Source: Pedobacter polaris (lineage in GTDB: Bacteria > Bacteroidota > Bacteroidia > Sphingobacteriales > Sphingobacteriaceae). From it: DNA of 64,000 bases. A program made the position numbers and the translations under genes. The stretch spans positions 314 to 64,313 of the forward strand of contig NZ_SWBR01000002.1 in NCBI RefSeq assembly GCF_005116505.1. The letters run 5' to 3'. Below, piece after piece: positions 45,845 to 54,814 of the stretch. The notes under the pieces were generated by a model that was given only the letters and a program-made list of their open reading frames with translations, did no database searches and was not told the origin of the DNA. Each line of letters opens with the position of its first letter. Within the stretch, counting starts at the first letter, position 1.

Positions 45845-46999
45845 TTATTGGGATTGCTGAGCTGGGCTTTGCTCTTCATTGATGGGCAGCAGAAAGTGGA
45901 ATGTGGATCCCATTTCAGGGGAACTTTTAACTTCGATCTTGGATTTGTGGTAACGAAGGATTTCGGCCACAAGGTATAGGCCAATGCCAAATCCAACGGT
46001 ATGCTTGGTTTGCTGGCTCTGTACGCGGTAGAAGCGTTCAAATAGTTGCTTCTGGTCCGCCTCACCGATTCCTATGCCATGATCGGTCACGTAAATTTTC
46101 ACTGCTGTTCCGTGCAGTTGGTAGCCGATGGTTATGCTGCTCTGGGGAGGAGAGTATTTAATGGCATTGTTAATCAGATTGACCATTACCTGGTATATCT
46201 TGGCACGATCGGCCACTATCGTTATAGGGCCGTTATGGATAAGGTTGATGTTGTGGCTGTGGCTGATGAGCTGGATTTCCTGTATCACCTCTTGTAGTAG
46301 GATATGCAATTGGAAGGTTTCTAGGTTGAGTTCTATTTTAGCCACTTCGAGCCTAGAGAGGTTGAGGAAGTCTTCGATCATCCTGATCATACTCTTAGCC
46401 TGGTTTTCAGTTTTGGCCAAGGCCATACTGATAAAGGGATCGCCGGAATTTTTCGTTTTTGAAAGCATAACCTGCAGGTAACCTAGGATAGAGGTCAAGG
46501 GTGTTTTCAACTCATGGCTAACCATGGCTACAAAATCGTTCTTGCGTTGTTCTTCCAGCACCATTGCGGTAATGTCCCTGGTAAAGCAGCGGGTATGGAT
46601 GAATTTTTCCTCTTTTCTGAGCACGTTTGAACTGATCAGCACGTGTTTGATGCTTCCATCCTTGCATTTCAGCCTCGCGCTGTAGTTGTGCAGGGTCTCG
46701 TTATTGATCAGCCTTGTCAGGATATCTTCGATCGTGCTTTGGTCGGCATGGAATTTGGCGATGGGCTGGCCAATGTATTCCTGCTTTTCATAGCCAAGAG
46801 CAGTAAGTTCGGCTTGATTGGCCCAAGTGATGATGCCCTTGCCATTCACCCAGTGCAAGGGAATGGCGGCATTTTCGATGAAATCGGTCAGCTCTTCATT
46901 GAGAAGCGACAGTTCGTTTACACGGGCCTTGCACTGCGCTAATTCCTGCTGGATTTGCTGAAAAGATCTATCTTCCACTGGTTTTGGTTTTATAATCAT
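45845..46999 (-). CDS. PAS sensor histidine kinase
   Basis: 384 residues, no membrane segment, so cytoplasmic. An N-terminal coiled coil (about 10-40) leads into one PAS domain (about 40-148). HisKA follows with His162 in Val-Ser-His-Glu-Leu-Lys-Thr-Pro, then HATPase_c (about 255-375) with the N box Asn-Leu-Ile-Asn-Asn-Ala-Ile-Lys-Tyr-Ser, Asp-His-Gly-Ile-Gly-Ile and Gly-Phe-Gly-Ile-Gly-Leu. No response regulator is nearby, so it is an orphan kinase. It is divergent from the multi-PAS kinase at 47526 with a 526-bp gap, and the two share the same HisKA subtype. Confidence 0.9.
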   Translation of the reverse strand: MIIKPKPVEDRSFQQIQQELAQCKARVNELSLLNEELTDFIENAAIPLHWVNGKGIITWANQAELTALGYEKQEYIGQPIAKFHADQSTIEDILTRLINNETLHNYSARLKCKDGSIKHVLISSNVLRKEEKFIHTRCFTRDITAMVLEEQRKNDFVAMVSHELKTPLTSILGYLQVMLSKTKNSGDPFISMALAKTENQAKSMIRMIEDFLNLSRLEVAKIELNLETFQLHILLQEVIQEIQLISHSHNINLIHNGPITIVADRAKIYQVMVNLINNAIKYSPPQSSITIGYQLHGTAVKIYVTDHGIGIGEADQKQLFERFYRVQSQQTKHTVGFGIGLYLVAEILRYHKSKIEVKSSPEMGSTFHFLLPINEEQSPAQQSQ

Positions 47000-47525
47000 C
47001 CTAAAAACTCGGTAGCTTTGTCCGCTATGGACGATAAGTTAGTCAGGTTATTTTTGTAAAAAAAAACAGTCTGATTTGATTGGCTTTGTCGGTACCATGT
47101 TAACAGTTTTAGACTGGAATGGTTTTTATTTTCTTTAGCCTTGGTCTTTTTACTTAAGAAAAGCTAATTGTTAGTGCTGCTATTGGTGTATACCTTATGT
47201 ATTTTAGTGTTCTTAATTCTATTTCTACAAGAAGTGCTTTCGGTTTTCCATTTATTCTATAAATAAGAAACATCGAGAGATGAGCCGACAAAAATCATTT
47301 GAATTTTTGTCAGTTTGGTCGACGGCAGGTGTTGGTAAGCTATTCCAAATTCTTTGTAATTTGATTGTTGAGGATAAAACTATTTATGGTACATGACTGT
47401 TGTACGTGGAATATAATCCCTATATCAAAATAGAAAAGGCATTATTTGTTCTGTTTGCTGTTTTGAATTTAAGGGGCTTGTAATTAATTTAGCTATGCTT
47501 ATAACAGTATTATCCTATTATATAT
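47000..47525. other. Intergenic region between divergent kinase genes
   Basis: 526 bp with no gene. It must hold both promoters; neither matches the Bacteroidetes consensus well. The only marked structure is the inverted repeat at 47287-47311. Confidence 0.5.
47287..47311. promoter_or_regulatory. Inverted repeat between divergent kinase genes
   Basis: GACAAAAAT at 47287-47295 pairs perfectly with ATTTTTGTC at 47303-47311 around a 7-nt loop. Its place between two divergent promoters suits an operator, but no binding protein is known. Confidence 0.4.
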
Positions 47526-50258
47526 ATGAACGAACAAGCGGCAAACGATGAGCGTTTCAGGGCGCTTGTAAGCGCAACTTCGGATGTGGTTTATAGACTC
47601 AGTGCTGACTGGGAAGTGATGTACGAGCTAGATGGACGTGGGTTTTTGAAGAGCTCTTCGCAACCAATCAGAGGGTGGAGAAACATAAATGTATATCCTT
47701 TAGATATGGAAATGGTCAACAACGCAATTTATAAGGCCATCGCTTCTAAATCCATGTTTGAGCTAGAGCACCGGGTGGTTAGAGCAGATGGCTCTACAGG
47801 ATGGACCATGTCAAGGGCGATACCGATTCTTGGCACCGATGGAGAGATTTTGGAATGGTTCGGGGCTGCAAGCGATATCTCCTTGCGTAAGGAGGCAGAA
47901 GAAAGACTCCAAGCGGCAATGAATGAGGAGGTCAGACAAAAACAGGTTTACGAAACCGTAACTTCAAACACCCCCGACCTAGTTTATGTGTTCGAATTGG
48001 ATTATACCTTTTCCTATGTGAACAAGGCTTTGCTAGAAATGTGGGGAAAAAGTTGGGAAGATGCAGTAGGTAAAGGCCTGCTTGAAAATGGATATGAGCC
48101 TTGGCATGCAAAAATGCATGAGCAGGAGATAGACCATATTGTTGCCACAGGAGAAAGGGTACGAGGAGAGGTTGCTTTTCCACACGCTGTACTTGGAAAA
48201 AGAATTTATGATTATATCTTAACCCCTGTTTTTGATTCGGCTGGAAAAGTGGTGGCCGTTTCTGGGGTAACTAGGGATGTAACTGAGCGAAAGCTTATTG
48301 AATTAGAAAAGCAGCAACTTTCTGATGATTTAGCCACGATCAACGAGGAGATGGCTGCAACCAATGAAGAGTTATTAGCGGGCAATGAAGACCTCATAAA
48401 TGCAAGGGATATGCTTGGCGGGGCACTGGAGAAGCTGAGCAGAAGCGAAACTAAGCTGCGCTACCTCATTGCCAATGCACCAGTAGCTATTGCCTTGGTG
48501 CAAGGTAGGGGAATGATAATTGAAACTGCTAATGCCAAAATATTGGAGATTTGGGGGAAGAGTGATAGCGTAGTTGGAAAGCCCCTTGTAGAGGCTATAC
48601 CAGAACTTATCGGTCAAGGTTTTCTAGAGCTCCTAGACCAAGTGTTCACTACCGGGGTTGCCTACATAGGGAAAGAGGAATATGCCGTGCTCGAAGGAAG
48701 GGAGTGGTTCTTGAGTTTTGTCTATCAGCCAATTACTGGCGAGGATGGAATAGTTGACCATATTTTGATTACCGCAACTGATGTGACCGAACTAGTACAG
48801 TCTAGACATAAGGTTGAGGCGGCAGAAACTGCCATGCGACTTGCCATCGAGGCGGCCAATTTCGGGACTTGGTGGATTCATTCCGAGACTAGAGAATTTG
48901 TAACTTCAGACCGGCTAAAAGAACTTTTTGGTTTTTATCCTTTTGATCAAGTTTCAATTGCTGATGCGATAGGTCAGATTACCCCCGAATATCAAAACTA
49001 TGTTTCAGAGAAGCTCGAAGCTGCTATTACAGTGGGCGGGAATTACGACGTAACCTATCCAGTAGTTGGGTTTCATGATGGAGTGCTACGCTGGTTACGG
49101 GCAGTTGGTAACTTAAAAGAGGACCCTTCTGGAGGTTTTTCGGCCTTTACAGGTGTAGTGATGGAAATTACCGAATCCTACCTTGCAGTTAAAAATATCG
49201 AACGTGCTGAGGAGTCCCTTCGTCTTGCGATAGATGCTGCAGAACTGGGCTCTTTCCAGATTAGTGTAACAGATCGGACCTTTATTGCCTCGCCCAAATT
49301 TAAGGAGTTTTTTGGCTATTTACCTGATGATGAAGTTCCCTATGAGGTTGCCATCGAACAGATACATGAGGATTATCGGGAGATTATTGCTAGCAAGATC
49401 GAGGATTCTATTGTTAATGGGATTAGGTTTGATACCGAATACCCAGTGGTCGGTTTCCATGATGGCAAGATCCGTTGGGTAAGGGCTATTGGTACCGTGC
49501 AACACCAGAATAACGGGGTAGACAGTTATTTTACTGGGGTACTGCATGAGATTACCGAGCGAAAGATGGACGAAATGAGAAAGAATGACTTTATCGGGAT
49601 GGTTTCCCATGAGCTTAAAACGCCATTGACTTCGCTCAATGGTTACCTGCAGCTGATGGAACGGAATGCAAAAAAGGTGGAGGACAAGTTTTTGATGGGT
49701 ACTACAGGGAGCGCCTTAAAGCAGGTAAAGAAGATGTCGGGAATGATCAATGGCTTCCTTAATATTTCGAGGTTAGAGTCAGGTAAGATTGTTTTAGAAA
49801 AATCACATTTTAACCTCAACGAGCTGATTTTAGAAACTCTGGAGGATACTAGCCAATTGGAATCAAGTGCGAATATTTCCTTTATTCCTTGCGAGCAACT
49901 CCCTGTCTTTGCCGATCAGGACAAGATTAGTAGCGTGTTGTCGAATTTCCTTAGCAATGCTGTTAAGTATTCCCCTAGTGGATCAGAGGTAAAGGTAAGC
50001 TGTGGGATTTTTGGTGACATGGCACAGGTAACTGTGAGCGATCAGGGGCAAGGTTTAAGAGAAAAGGATTTAGAGAAAGTGTTCGAACGCTTTTATCGTG
50101 TAGAGGATAATATCAATATTTCTGGATTTGGAATAGGGCTGTATTTAAGTGCTGAGATTATCCATCGCCATGGCGGGAAGATATGGGTGGAGAGTGAATT
50201 TGGTAAGGGCTCTACATTTTATTTCAATATTCCACTGGTGGTTAGCAGCGCTTTGTAA
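47526..50258 (+). CDS. Multi-PAS cytoplasmic histidine kinase
   Basis: 910 residues with no membrane segment. Five PAS units lie at about 5-125, 138-258, 305-425, 432-552 and 560-680; several end in the typical Asp-Val-Thr-Glu or Glu-Ile-Thr-Glu-Arg PAC strand. A coiled coil (about 260-300) separates PAS 2 and 3. PAS 4 and 5 are close paralogs, sharing Tyr-Pro-Val-Val-Gly-Phe-His-Asp-Gly. HisKA has His695 in Val-Ser-His-Glu-Leu-Lys-Thr-Pro, and HATPase_c fills about 795-905. The heme oxygenase gene follows 54 bp later on the same strand, so the kinase may be co-expressed with the light-sensing genes. Its ligand is unknown and no partner regulator is adjacent. Confidence 0.9.
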   Translation: MNEQAANDERFRALVSATSDVVYRLSADWEVMYELDGRGFLKSSSQPIRGWRNINVYPLDMEMVNNAIYKAIASKSMFELEHRVVRADGSTGWTMSRAIPILGTDGEILEWFGAASDISLRKEAEERLQAAMNEEVRQKQVYETVTSNTPDLVYVFELDYTFSYVNKALLEMWGKSWEDAVGKGLLENGYEPWHAKMHEQEIDHIVATGERVRGEVAFPHAVLGKRIYDYILTPVFDSAGKVVAVSGVTRDVTERKLIELEKQQLSDDLATINEEMAATNEELLAGNEDLINARDMLGGALEKLSRSETKLRYLIANAPVAIALVQGRGMIIETANAKILEIWGKSDSVVGKPLVEAIPELIGQGFLELLDQVFTTGVAYIGKEEYAVLEGREWFLSFVYQPITGEDGIVDHILITATDVTELVQSRHKVEAAETAMRLAIEAANFGTWWIHSETREFVTSDRLKELFGFYPFDQVSIADAIGQITPEYQNYVSEKLEAAITVGGNYDVTYPVVGFHDGVLRWLRAVGNLKEDPSGGFSAFTGVVMEITESYLAVKNIERAEESLRLAIDAAELGSFQISVTDRTFIASPKFKEFFGYLPDDEVPYEVAIEQIHEDYREIIASKIEDSIVNGIRFDTEYPVVGFHDGKIRWVRAIGTVQHQNNGVDSYFTGVLHEITERKMDEMRKNDFIGMVSHELKTPLTSLNGYLQLMERNAKKVEDKFLMGTTGSALKQVKKMSGMINGFLNISRLESGKIVLEKSHFNLNELILETLEDTSQLESSANISFIPCEQLPVFADQDKISSVLSNFLSNAVKYSPSGSEVKVSCGIFGDMAQVTVSDQGQGLREKDLEKVFERFYRVEDNINISGFGIGLYLSAEIIHRHGGKIWVESEFGKGSTFYFNIPLVVSSAL

Positions 50259-50312
50259 GTTTGGGTGGTAGATTTTTTGTTTTAAGCTTGAGGAATTAGC
50301 ATCTTTAGAACC

Positions 50313-50861
50313 ATGGAAAACGCATTGAGCGCAGCAATAAAAGAAAATACAACTCCAGAACATCAGCAGTTAGAACAATTGGTAATTTCACATTTAAAGC
50401 AGATCCGCTCGGATGCTGATTATGCGCAATTGCTTCGAAACTTTTATGCCTATTTTAGTGCGGTTGAAGCGGTATGTGTACCAAATATTTCAATAACAGG
50501 CTTAATCGATCTTTCTTCAAGAAGGGATTCCAGTTTTATCGCTAGGGATATTACCGAACTTGGTGGAAATTTGGATAATTTGCCTGCTGTAGTAGTGCCT
50601 GAAATTAATAATCTAGCCCAAGCAATGGGTGCAATGTACGTAATAGAGGGGTCAGTGCTTGGCGGACCATACATTGTAAAAATGCTGGCAAGACTTGGTA
50701 TTGTTAATGGAGTTTCTTTCTTTTCGGGCTATGGTGCAGCGACAGGCGAACGCTGGAAGGAATTTGTTACCGCCTTGAATTCGCTTTCTGATCCTTTAGC
50801 ACAACAGCAAGCGATCTTTACTGCAAAGGAGACATTTGCCAATTTTCAAAAAGTATTTTAG
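50313..50861 (+). CDS. bphO: Heme oxygenase (biliverdin-forming, BphO type)
   Basis: 182 residues, close to the usual size of bacterial heme oxygenases. The proximal heme ligand is expected at His17 in Thr-Pro-Glu-His-Gln-Gln-Leu-Glu. The distal helix is visible as Ala-Met-Tyr-Val-Ile-Glu-Gly-Ser-Val-Leu-Gly-Gly, with the Gly-rich kink that contacts heme. The enzyme opens heme to biliverdin, CO and iron. The next gene, convergent and 29 bp away, is a bacteriophytochrome that needs biliverdin, so its main job here is chromophore supply and not iron recovery. Confidence 0.88.
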   Translation: MENALSAAIKENTTPEHQQLEQLVISHLKQIRSDADYAQLLRNFYAYFSAVEAVCVPNISITGLIDLSSRRDSSFIARDITELGGNLDNLPAVVVPEINNLAQAMGAMYVIEGSVLGGPYIVKMLARLGIVNGVSFFSGYGAATGERWKEFVTALNSLSDPLAQQQAIFTAKETFANFQKVF

Positions 50862-50890
50862 GTTACTACAAGCTTGTAAGAAATGGCTTG

Positions 50891-53134
50891 TTAGTTAGGC
50901 CGGTTTGGTTTTTCTAATCTGCCAAAACTCACGAAAAATACAGAACCTTGACCTTCTATGCTGTCTAGCCAGATTTCCCCATTATGTTTTTCTAGAATAC
51001 GCTTAACAATGGCTAGGCCAACACCCGTTCCTTCAAAGTCCTTACTGCCTGATGCCCTTGAAAACAGCTCAAAGATACTTCCATGTTCTTTCTTTGGAAT
51101 GCCAATCCCGTTATCAGAAATTGAATAGACCACTTTATCATCAGTGGCAGTTCCAGATATATTAACTTTTGGATTTAGATTTTGTGCCGAATATTTGACT
51201 GCGTTTCCTGCGATATTCGAAAACACCTGCATAATCATCAGTTCATCGCCATAGATTTCTGGAGTTTGCTCAATCTCAATTTTTAAGTTGGGATTGTTCG
51301 CTGCAACAAGTAGATCATTTTTTAGCTCTTCTAATATCGCTGCCATATTAACAGGCCTCCCTTGAACCTTGGATTGTCCTACTTTAGAATATTCGAGTAC
51401 CTCATCAATCATTTGTTGCATCTTGTTGGCGCCAACTTCTATTCTTCCTGCCACATGGCTGATCTTTTCTGCTGGCATTCCTCTTTGGATTAACTGGGCG
51501 TACGATTTGATGGTAGCAAGCGGGTTTTTGAGGTCATGGGAAATGGTATAGCTGAAAGTATCAAGTTCAGCATAGGCCTGACGAAGTTTTTCATTAACTA
51601 CGCGAAGTTCGGTAGCTTTACGATTAATCGAATAGTTCACCTCATCTCGAAGGGAAAGTACAGCACTCAGCTCATACATCTTCCATGGGATGGCAGTGAG
51701 TTCAACCTGCTGTGACCATTCGTTGAAGGAGTTTCTAGGCGAGATCCTTGCTATTCCACTTTCATCTGTAGAAATGATTTTTTCGGGATTGCCTGCCCAT
51801 TTAATAGTGCTAACCACTTCTGGTCGAAACCAGAGCATATATTCTCTTAGGTCTTTTCCGAGCCTGCAGGCAAGGAGTCCGCTAGCAGATTTTCTGTATT
51901 CGGCTGCTTTTGGATAGGCTAAGGTAAGATTAGTAGTCATAAAGTAACCATCAGTATAGGTCTTTTCGTCAAGCCAATCAATAAGCTTTTCGATAAAACT
52001 TTCCTCTGGAACGATACCCGAAGTCTGTAGTTTGCCATCATAGTAAAGCGCTGCACCTGTGCAGTCAATAACTTCGTTTAGTGAACAGTCTATGTTAAAT
52101 AATGCCTCTTCAATAGTGCTGTTTCTTAGCAAATGGCGGGTAATGGTCTCTATGCATTGACGATGCTGATTGGAGTAGAGCTGCTCTTCTTCCTGTTCGC
52201 GAAAACTGATAGCTGAAGATAGTACCTGTCCAATAAGTTTGGCACTTTCGCGCTCAGAAAAGTTAATGAACTTTGGAGTATAGTTATGGCAGGCGATTAG
52301 TCCCCATAGCTTGTCTTGGTCCATTACCGAGACGCTGAAGCTGGAAGCTACACCCATGTTCTTTAGGTACTGGATATGAATTGGCGATACCGCCCTTAGG
52401 TTGCTAAAGGTTAAATCAAGTGGCTCTGCCTTTCCATCCTTTGCTAAGGTTAAAATGGGTGAGGGTGTGGTGTGCACATCTGCTATGAGCCTTACCAAAT
52501 TGATCTTATAAAGATCACGTGCTTGTTTTGGAATGTCTGAGGCAGGATAATGTAGGCCCATCCAGGTTTCGATGCTGTCGATCTTAGCTTCTGCTACCAC
52601 TTCACCATGGCCATCTTCGTGAAACTTATACACCATAACCCTATCATAATTGATGATCTTTTTGATTTGGTTGGCCGCATTGGAGAGCAGGTTCTCAAGT
52701 TTTTTGTCTGCTAGGATCTCTGAAAGCGAGCGGCCGATTGAACTCTGCAAGTTCTGTTGGAGCGCTGATGAAGATGGCTCAAAATCGATCAGGTAAAACC
52801 CCTTGTGTCGGTTGATGATGATGTTATAGTTGCTGCCGCTAATTTCCTTTTGGAATACGTGCGGGTTACCGCCACCATCGCTTAAATTGGCAAAACGGAG
52901 GATGGCCTCAAGGTCATAATCTGCTGAGCAGGTTAGGGTTATGTCTGCTATAGATTTGCCCAATAAGTCTGCAGCTTTTAGACCAGTAAAAGCTTCAATA
53001 TTCTCGCTACAATGGGCAATTTTATAGGTGCTATCTACGGTAATTAAAAATCCGTGGCTCTGGATGGTGCCCGGAATGTGTATCGGTTCGGTATCGCAAT
53101 TTTCTAGTGTAATCCCACTCATCATCATTGTCAA
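50891..53134 (-). CDS. bphP: Bacteriophytochrome histidine kinase
   Basis: 747 residues. Order: N-terminal PAS (about 8-120), GAF (about 135-310), PHY (about 320-495), HisKA (about 515-585) and HATPase_c (about 625-740). Cys13 in Glu-Asn-Cys-Asp-Thr-Glu-Pro-Ile-His-Ile-Pro-Gly is the expected biliverdin attachment site. The GAF has the phytochrome signature Pro-Ala-Ser-Asp-Ile-Pro. His533 in Ile-Ser-His-Asp-Leu-Lys-Asn-Pro is the phospho-acceptor, and Asp-Asn-Gly-Ile-Gly-Ile-Pro and Gly-Thr-Gly-Val-Gly-Leu complete the ATP site. It should sense red/far-red light. No response regulator is in the window, so the output is unknown. Start choice among the several N-terminal Met codons is uncertain by up to five residues. 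Confidence 0.93.
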   Translation of the reverse strand: MTMMMSGITLENCDTEPIHIPGTIQSHGFLITVDSTYKIAHCSENIEAFTGLKAADLLGKSIADITLTCSADYDLEAILRFANLSDGGGNPHVFQKEISGSNYNIIINRHKGFYLIDFEPSSSALQQNLQSSIGRSLSEILADKKLENLLSNAANQIKKIINYDRVMVYKFHEDGHGEVVAEAKIDSIETWMGLHYPASDIPKQARDLYKINLVRLIADVHTTPSPILTLAKDGKAEPLDLTFSNLRAVSPIHIQYLKNMGVASSFSVSVMDQDKLWGLIACHNYTPKFINFSERESAKLIGQVLSSAISFREQEEEQLYSNQHRQCIETITRHLLRNSTIEEALFNIDCSLNEVIDCTGAALYYDGKLQTSGIVPEESFIEKLIDWLDEKTYTDGYFMTTNLTLAYPKAAEYRKSASGLLACRLGKDLREYMLWFRPEVVSTIKWAGNPEKIISTDESGIARISPRNSFNEWSQQVELTAIPWKMYELSAVLSLRDEVNYSINRKATELRVVNEKLRQAYAELDTFSYTISHDLKNPLATIKSYAQLIQRGMPAEKISHVAGRIEVGANKMQQMIDEVLEYSKVGQSKVQGRPVNMAAILEELKNDLLVAANNPNLKIEIEQTPEIYGDELMIMQVFSNIAGNAVKYSAQNLNPKVNISGTATDDKVVYSISDNGIGIPKKEHGSIFELFSRASGSKDFEGTGVGLAIVKRILEKHNGEIWLDSIEGQGSVFFVSFGRLEKPNRPN

Positions 53135-53232
53135 AAAAAAGAAAGATAGGATAAATTATATGTGAATATTTGCCTTACTCCTTCTGGGAGTATGGATATT
53201 TGTAGGGTTTTGGTTTGGTAATGATAATTTCT

Positions 53233-53697
53233 TCAGGGTTGAAGTAGATGGGAGCGTGTTCTGCTGATCCAGACCTGAGTATCTTGGTTTTCGCTCATGC
53301 ACTGTTCTATAAGTTCTGGAGCATGCGCTAATTGTAACAATTGAATTAGCTTAAGGATAAAGTCATACTGGATATTTTGAATTGCGAGTAATTGAAGGGC
53401 AGTTTGAATAATTTGAATATCCTGTTCATTGGCTTTATTTTTAGAAAGCTTGAGCGGATTAAAGGTGAATATTAGGCTTTGTTTGCCTGCACTGCCACCG
53501 AGTAGTTTTGTTAGCAATTTTAACCTGCCAATATGGTTGTCAATCCCTGTCTGCTCCGGATCTAGTGCCTTCGCAAGTTCTGGTACCTGTGCCGCCTTTG
53601 ATAATTTGTTGTAAGTCTTTGCGCAAACTTTATTGAATTCCATTTGAGATCCTATGGCTTCACTAAGTATATTGTTCAAATTTTCCTTTCCTTCCAT
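53233..53697 (-). CDS. DUF892/YciE-like ferritin-fold protein
   Basis: 154 residues, all helical in character, no signal peptide. The N-terminal two thirds resemble DUF892 (YciE-like): two helices carrying Ala-Lys-Thr-Tyr-Asn-Lys-Leu-Ser-Lys-Ala-Ala and Thr-Gly-Ile-Asp-Asn-His-Ile-Gly-Arg-Leu. The typical metal-binding Glu and His residues are only partly present. The family is linked to general stress but its biochemistry is unsettled. It begins 2 bp after the PRC-barrel gene, so the two are translated from one message. Confidence 0.5.
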   Translation of the reverse strand: MEGKENLNNILSEAIGSQMEFNKVCAKTYNKLSKAAQVPELAKALDPEQTGIDNHIGRLKLLTKLLGGSAGKQSLIFTFNPLKLSKNKANEQDIQIIQTALQLLAIQNIQYDFILKLIQLLQLAHAPELIEQCMSENQDTQVWISRTRSHLLQP

Positions 53698-53699
53698 GG

Positions 53700-54284
53700 C
53701 TAATTGGGCGAATGATTGCCGTCTAGATGCCCGTTATTTTGGTTTGGCTTTTCATCAATTTTATTGCCTTCGTTAGGAGGTATGCGCATCCCACTTTCAC
53801 CAATGGTTTCTTCGGTTTTATTCCTTTTATAAAATTTGCTATCATCGAAATGATGATGGGCATAAAACTGCTGCTGGTCAAATTCTGCTATGGTTTCTTC
53901 TAACCTTAATGCAGCTGGACTTCCAATTACGTTTCGAATATATTGTTCGGTATTAGACCCAATTTCATCTTTGTTATATGCTGGAAGGGCAGTAAATTGA
54001 TCGATATGGAGGTTTGGAAGGATAATTTCATCATCATTTGGATGAAGGCTTGCAATACCTACTGGAATCATGACTTTTTTATCTTCCAGGTTCATGCCGT
54101 TAGCAGTGAGGTCGATAACCAGGTATCGCACAGTCATCGCCTGTGTATCATAGAGTAGGTCTGTCACTTTTCCAAGGAAGGCCCCAGCCTCATTTTTTAC
54201 TTCCCATCCGATTACGTCCTGTTTTGGATTTGGGATGTCGCTTTGTTGAAGTGATTGTAAATAGCTGTAAGTGTTGTTTTCCAT
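53700..54284 (-). CDS. PRC-barrel domain protein
   Basis: 194 residues. A PRC-barrel domain covers about 18-90 (Val-Ile-Gly-Trp-Glu-Val-Lys-Asn, Leu-Gly-Lys-Val-Thr-Asp-Leu-Leu-Tyr-Asp, Arg-Tyr-Leu-Val-Ile-Asp-Leu). The segment after it (about 95-150) has the partial second barrel seen in this class, and the tail is a disordered stretch rich in Asn, Pro, Glu and Lys. PRC-barrel proteins of this type bind RNA or protein partners and often appear with stress-related genes. It lies in a likely three-gene operon with the 54311 gene upstream and the DUF892-like gene downstream. Confidence 0.8.
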   Translation of the reverse strand: MENNTYSYLQSLQQSDIPNPKQDVIGWEVKNEAGAFLGKVTDLLYDTQAMTVRYLVIDLTANGMNLEDKKVMIPVGIASLHPNDDEIILPNLHIDQFTALPAYNKDEIGSNTEQYIRNVIGSPAALRLEETIAEFDQQQFYAHHHFDDSKFYKRNKTEETIGESGMRIPPNEGNKIDEKPNQNNGHLDGNHSPN

Positions 54285-54310
54285 GATTGATTTATTTCTA
54301 GTGTTGGTCT

Positions 54311-54619
54311 TTAATTGATTGGGTTGATGGCAATTTTGATGTACTCATTGTTGCCAAACGAATAGAGGTAAAGAAAAAGGTGATCCGGGAAATCTACAGT
54401 ATCAACAAGTCCTTCGCAAATTTCCATAATAATTTCGTCGAAATTCTGATAAGGAGTAGCATAAACGATTAGGTTCTGCCCAGCGTCAAATTCTGCTGCA
54501 ATGATATAATCTTCAAAATGGTTTAAGAAATGTTTCCTGTAGCGTTCCAGTCTTGGCCTAATCATGTTTATATTGTTGTGAGCAGTAAAAACAGTTTTTT
54601 TTAATGTTTGTTTTTGCAA
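54311..54619 (-). CDS. Small protein of unknown function
   Basis: 102 residues, soluble, no signal peptide. The N-terminus is basic (Thr-Leu-Lys-Lys-Thr-Val, Arg-Pro-Arg-Leu-Glu-Arg-Tyr-Arg-Lys). The rest looks alpha/beta with many aromatic residues (Leu-Phe-Leu-Tyr-Leu-Tyr-Ser-Phe). No family is recognised. It is 26 bp upstream of the PRC-barrel gene on the same strand and probably leads that operon. The gap of about 195 bp to the divergent GntR gene would hold both promoters. Confidence 0.55.
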   Translation of the reverse strand: MQKQTLKKTVFTAHNNINMIRPRLERYRKHFLNHFEDYIIAAEFDAGQNLIVYATPYQNFDEIIMEICEGLVDTVDFPDHLFLYLYSFGNNEYIKIAINPIN

Positions 54620-54764
54620 AGCCTAAAGGAAAAATATTTTTTTGCTTTAATGTTCTGTTCATTCTTATAAACACCTGATATTGTGGGACTAGGTAAATAC
54701 AATTAAAACTTGATTCTTTAGAGACTGCTGGCCGAAATTTTATCTTTCACTTTTTTATATTTTA

Positions 54765-54777
54765 TTTGTACTACATA
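54765..54777. promoter_or_regulatory. Candidate operator upstream of the GntR regulator gene
   Basis: TTTGTACTACATA differs at only two of 13 positions from the dyad TATGTCCTACATA at the susC promoter (55635-55647). It lies 37 bp before the regulator's ATG, where binding would give autoregulation. Confidence 0.45.
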
Positions 54778-54814
54778 TTGATGAAAAATCTCATTTTTGA
54801 ACGATATTAGATTT

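Noticed and set aside
53429..53614. Plus-strand frame opposite the DUF892-like gene
   Set aside because: It is a shadow of the minus-strand gene, with no start context and no family features.
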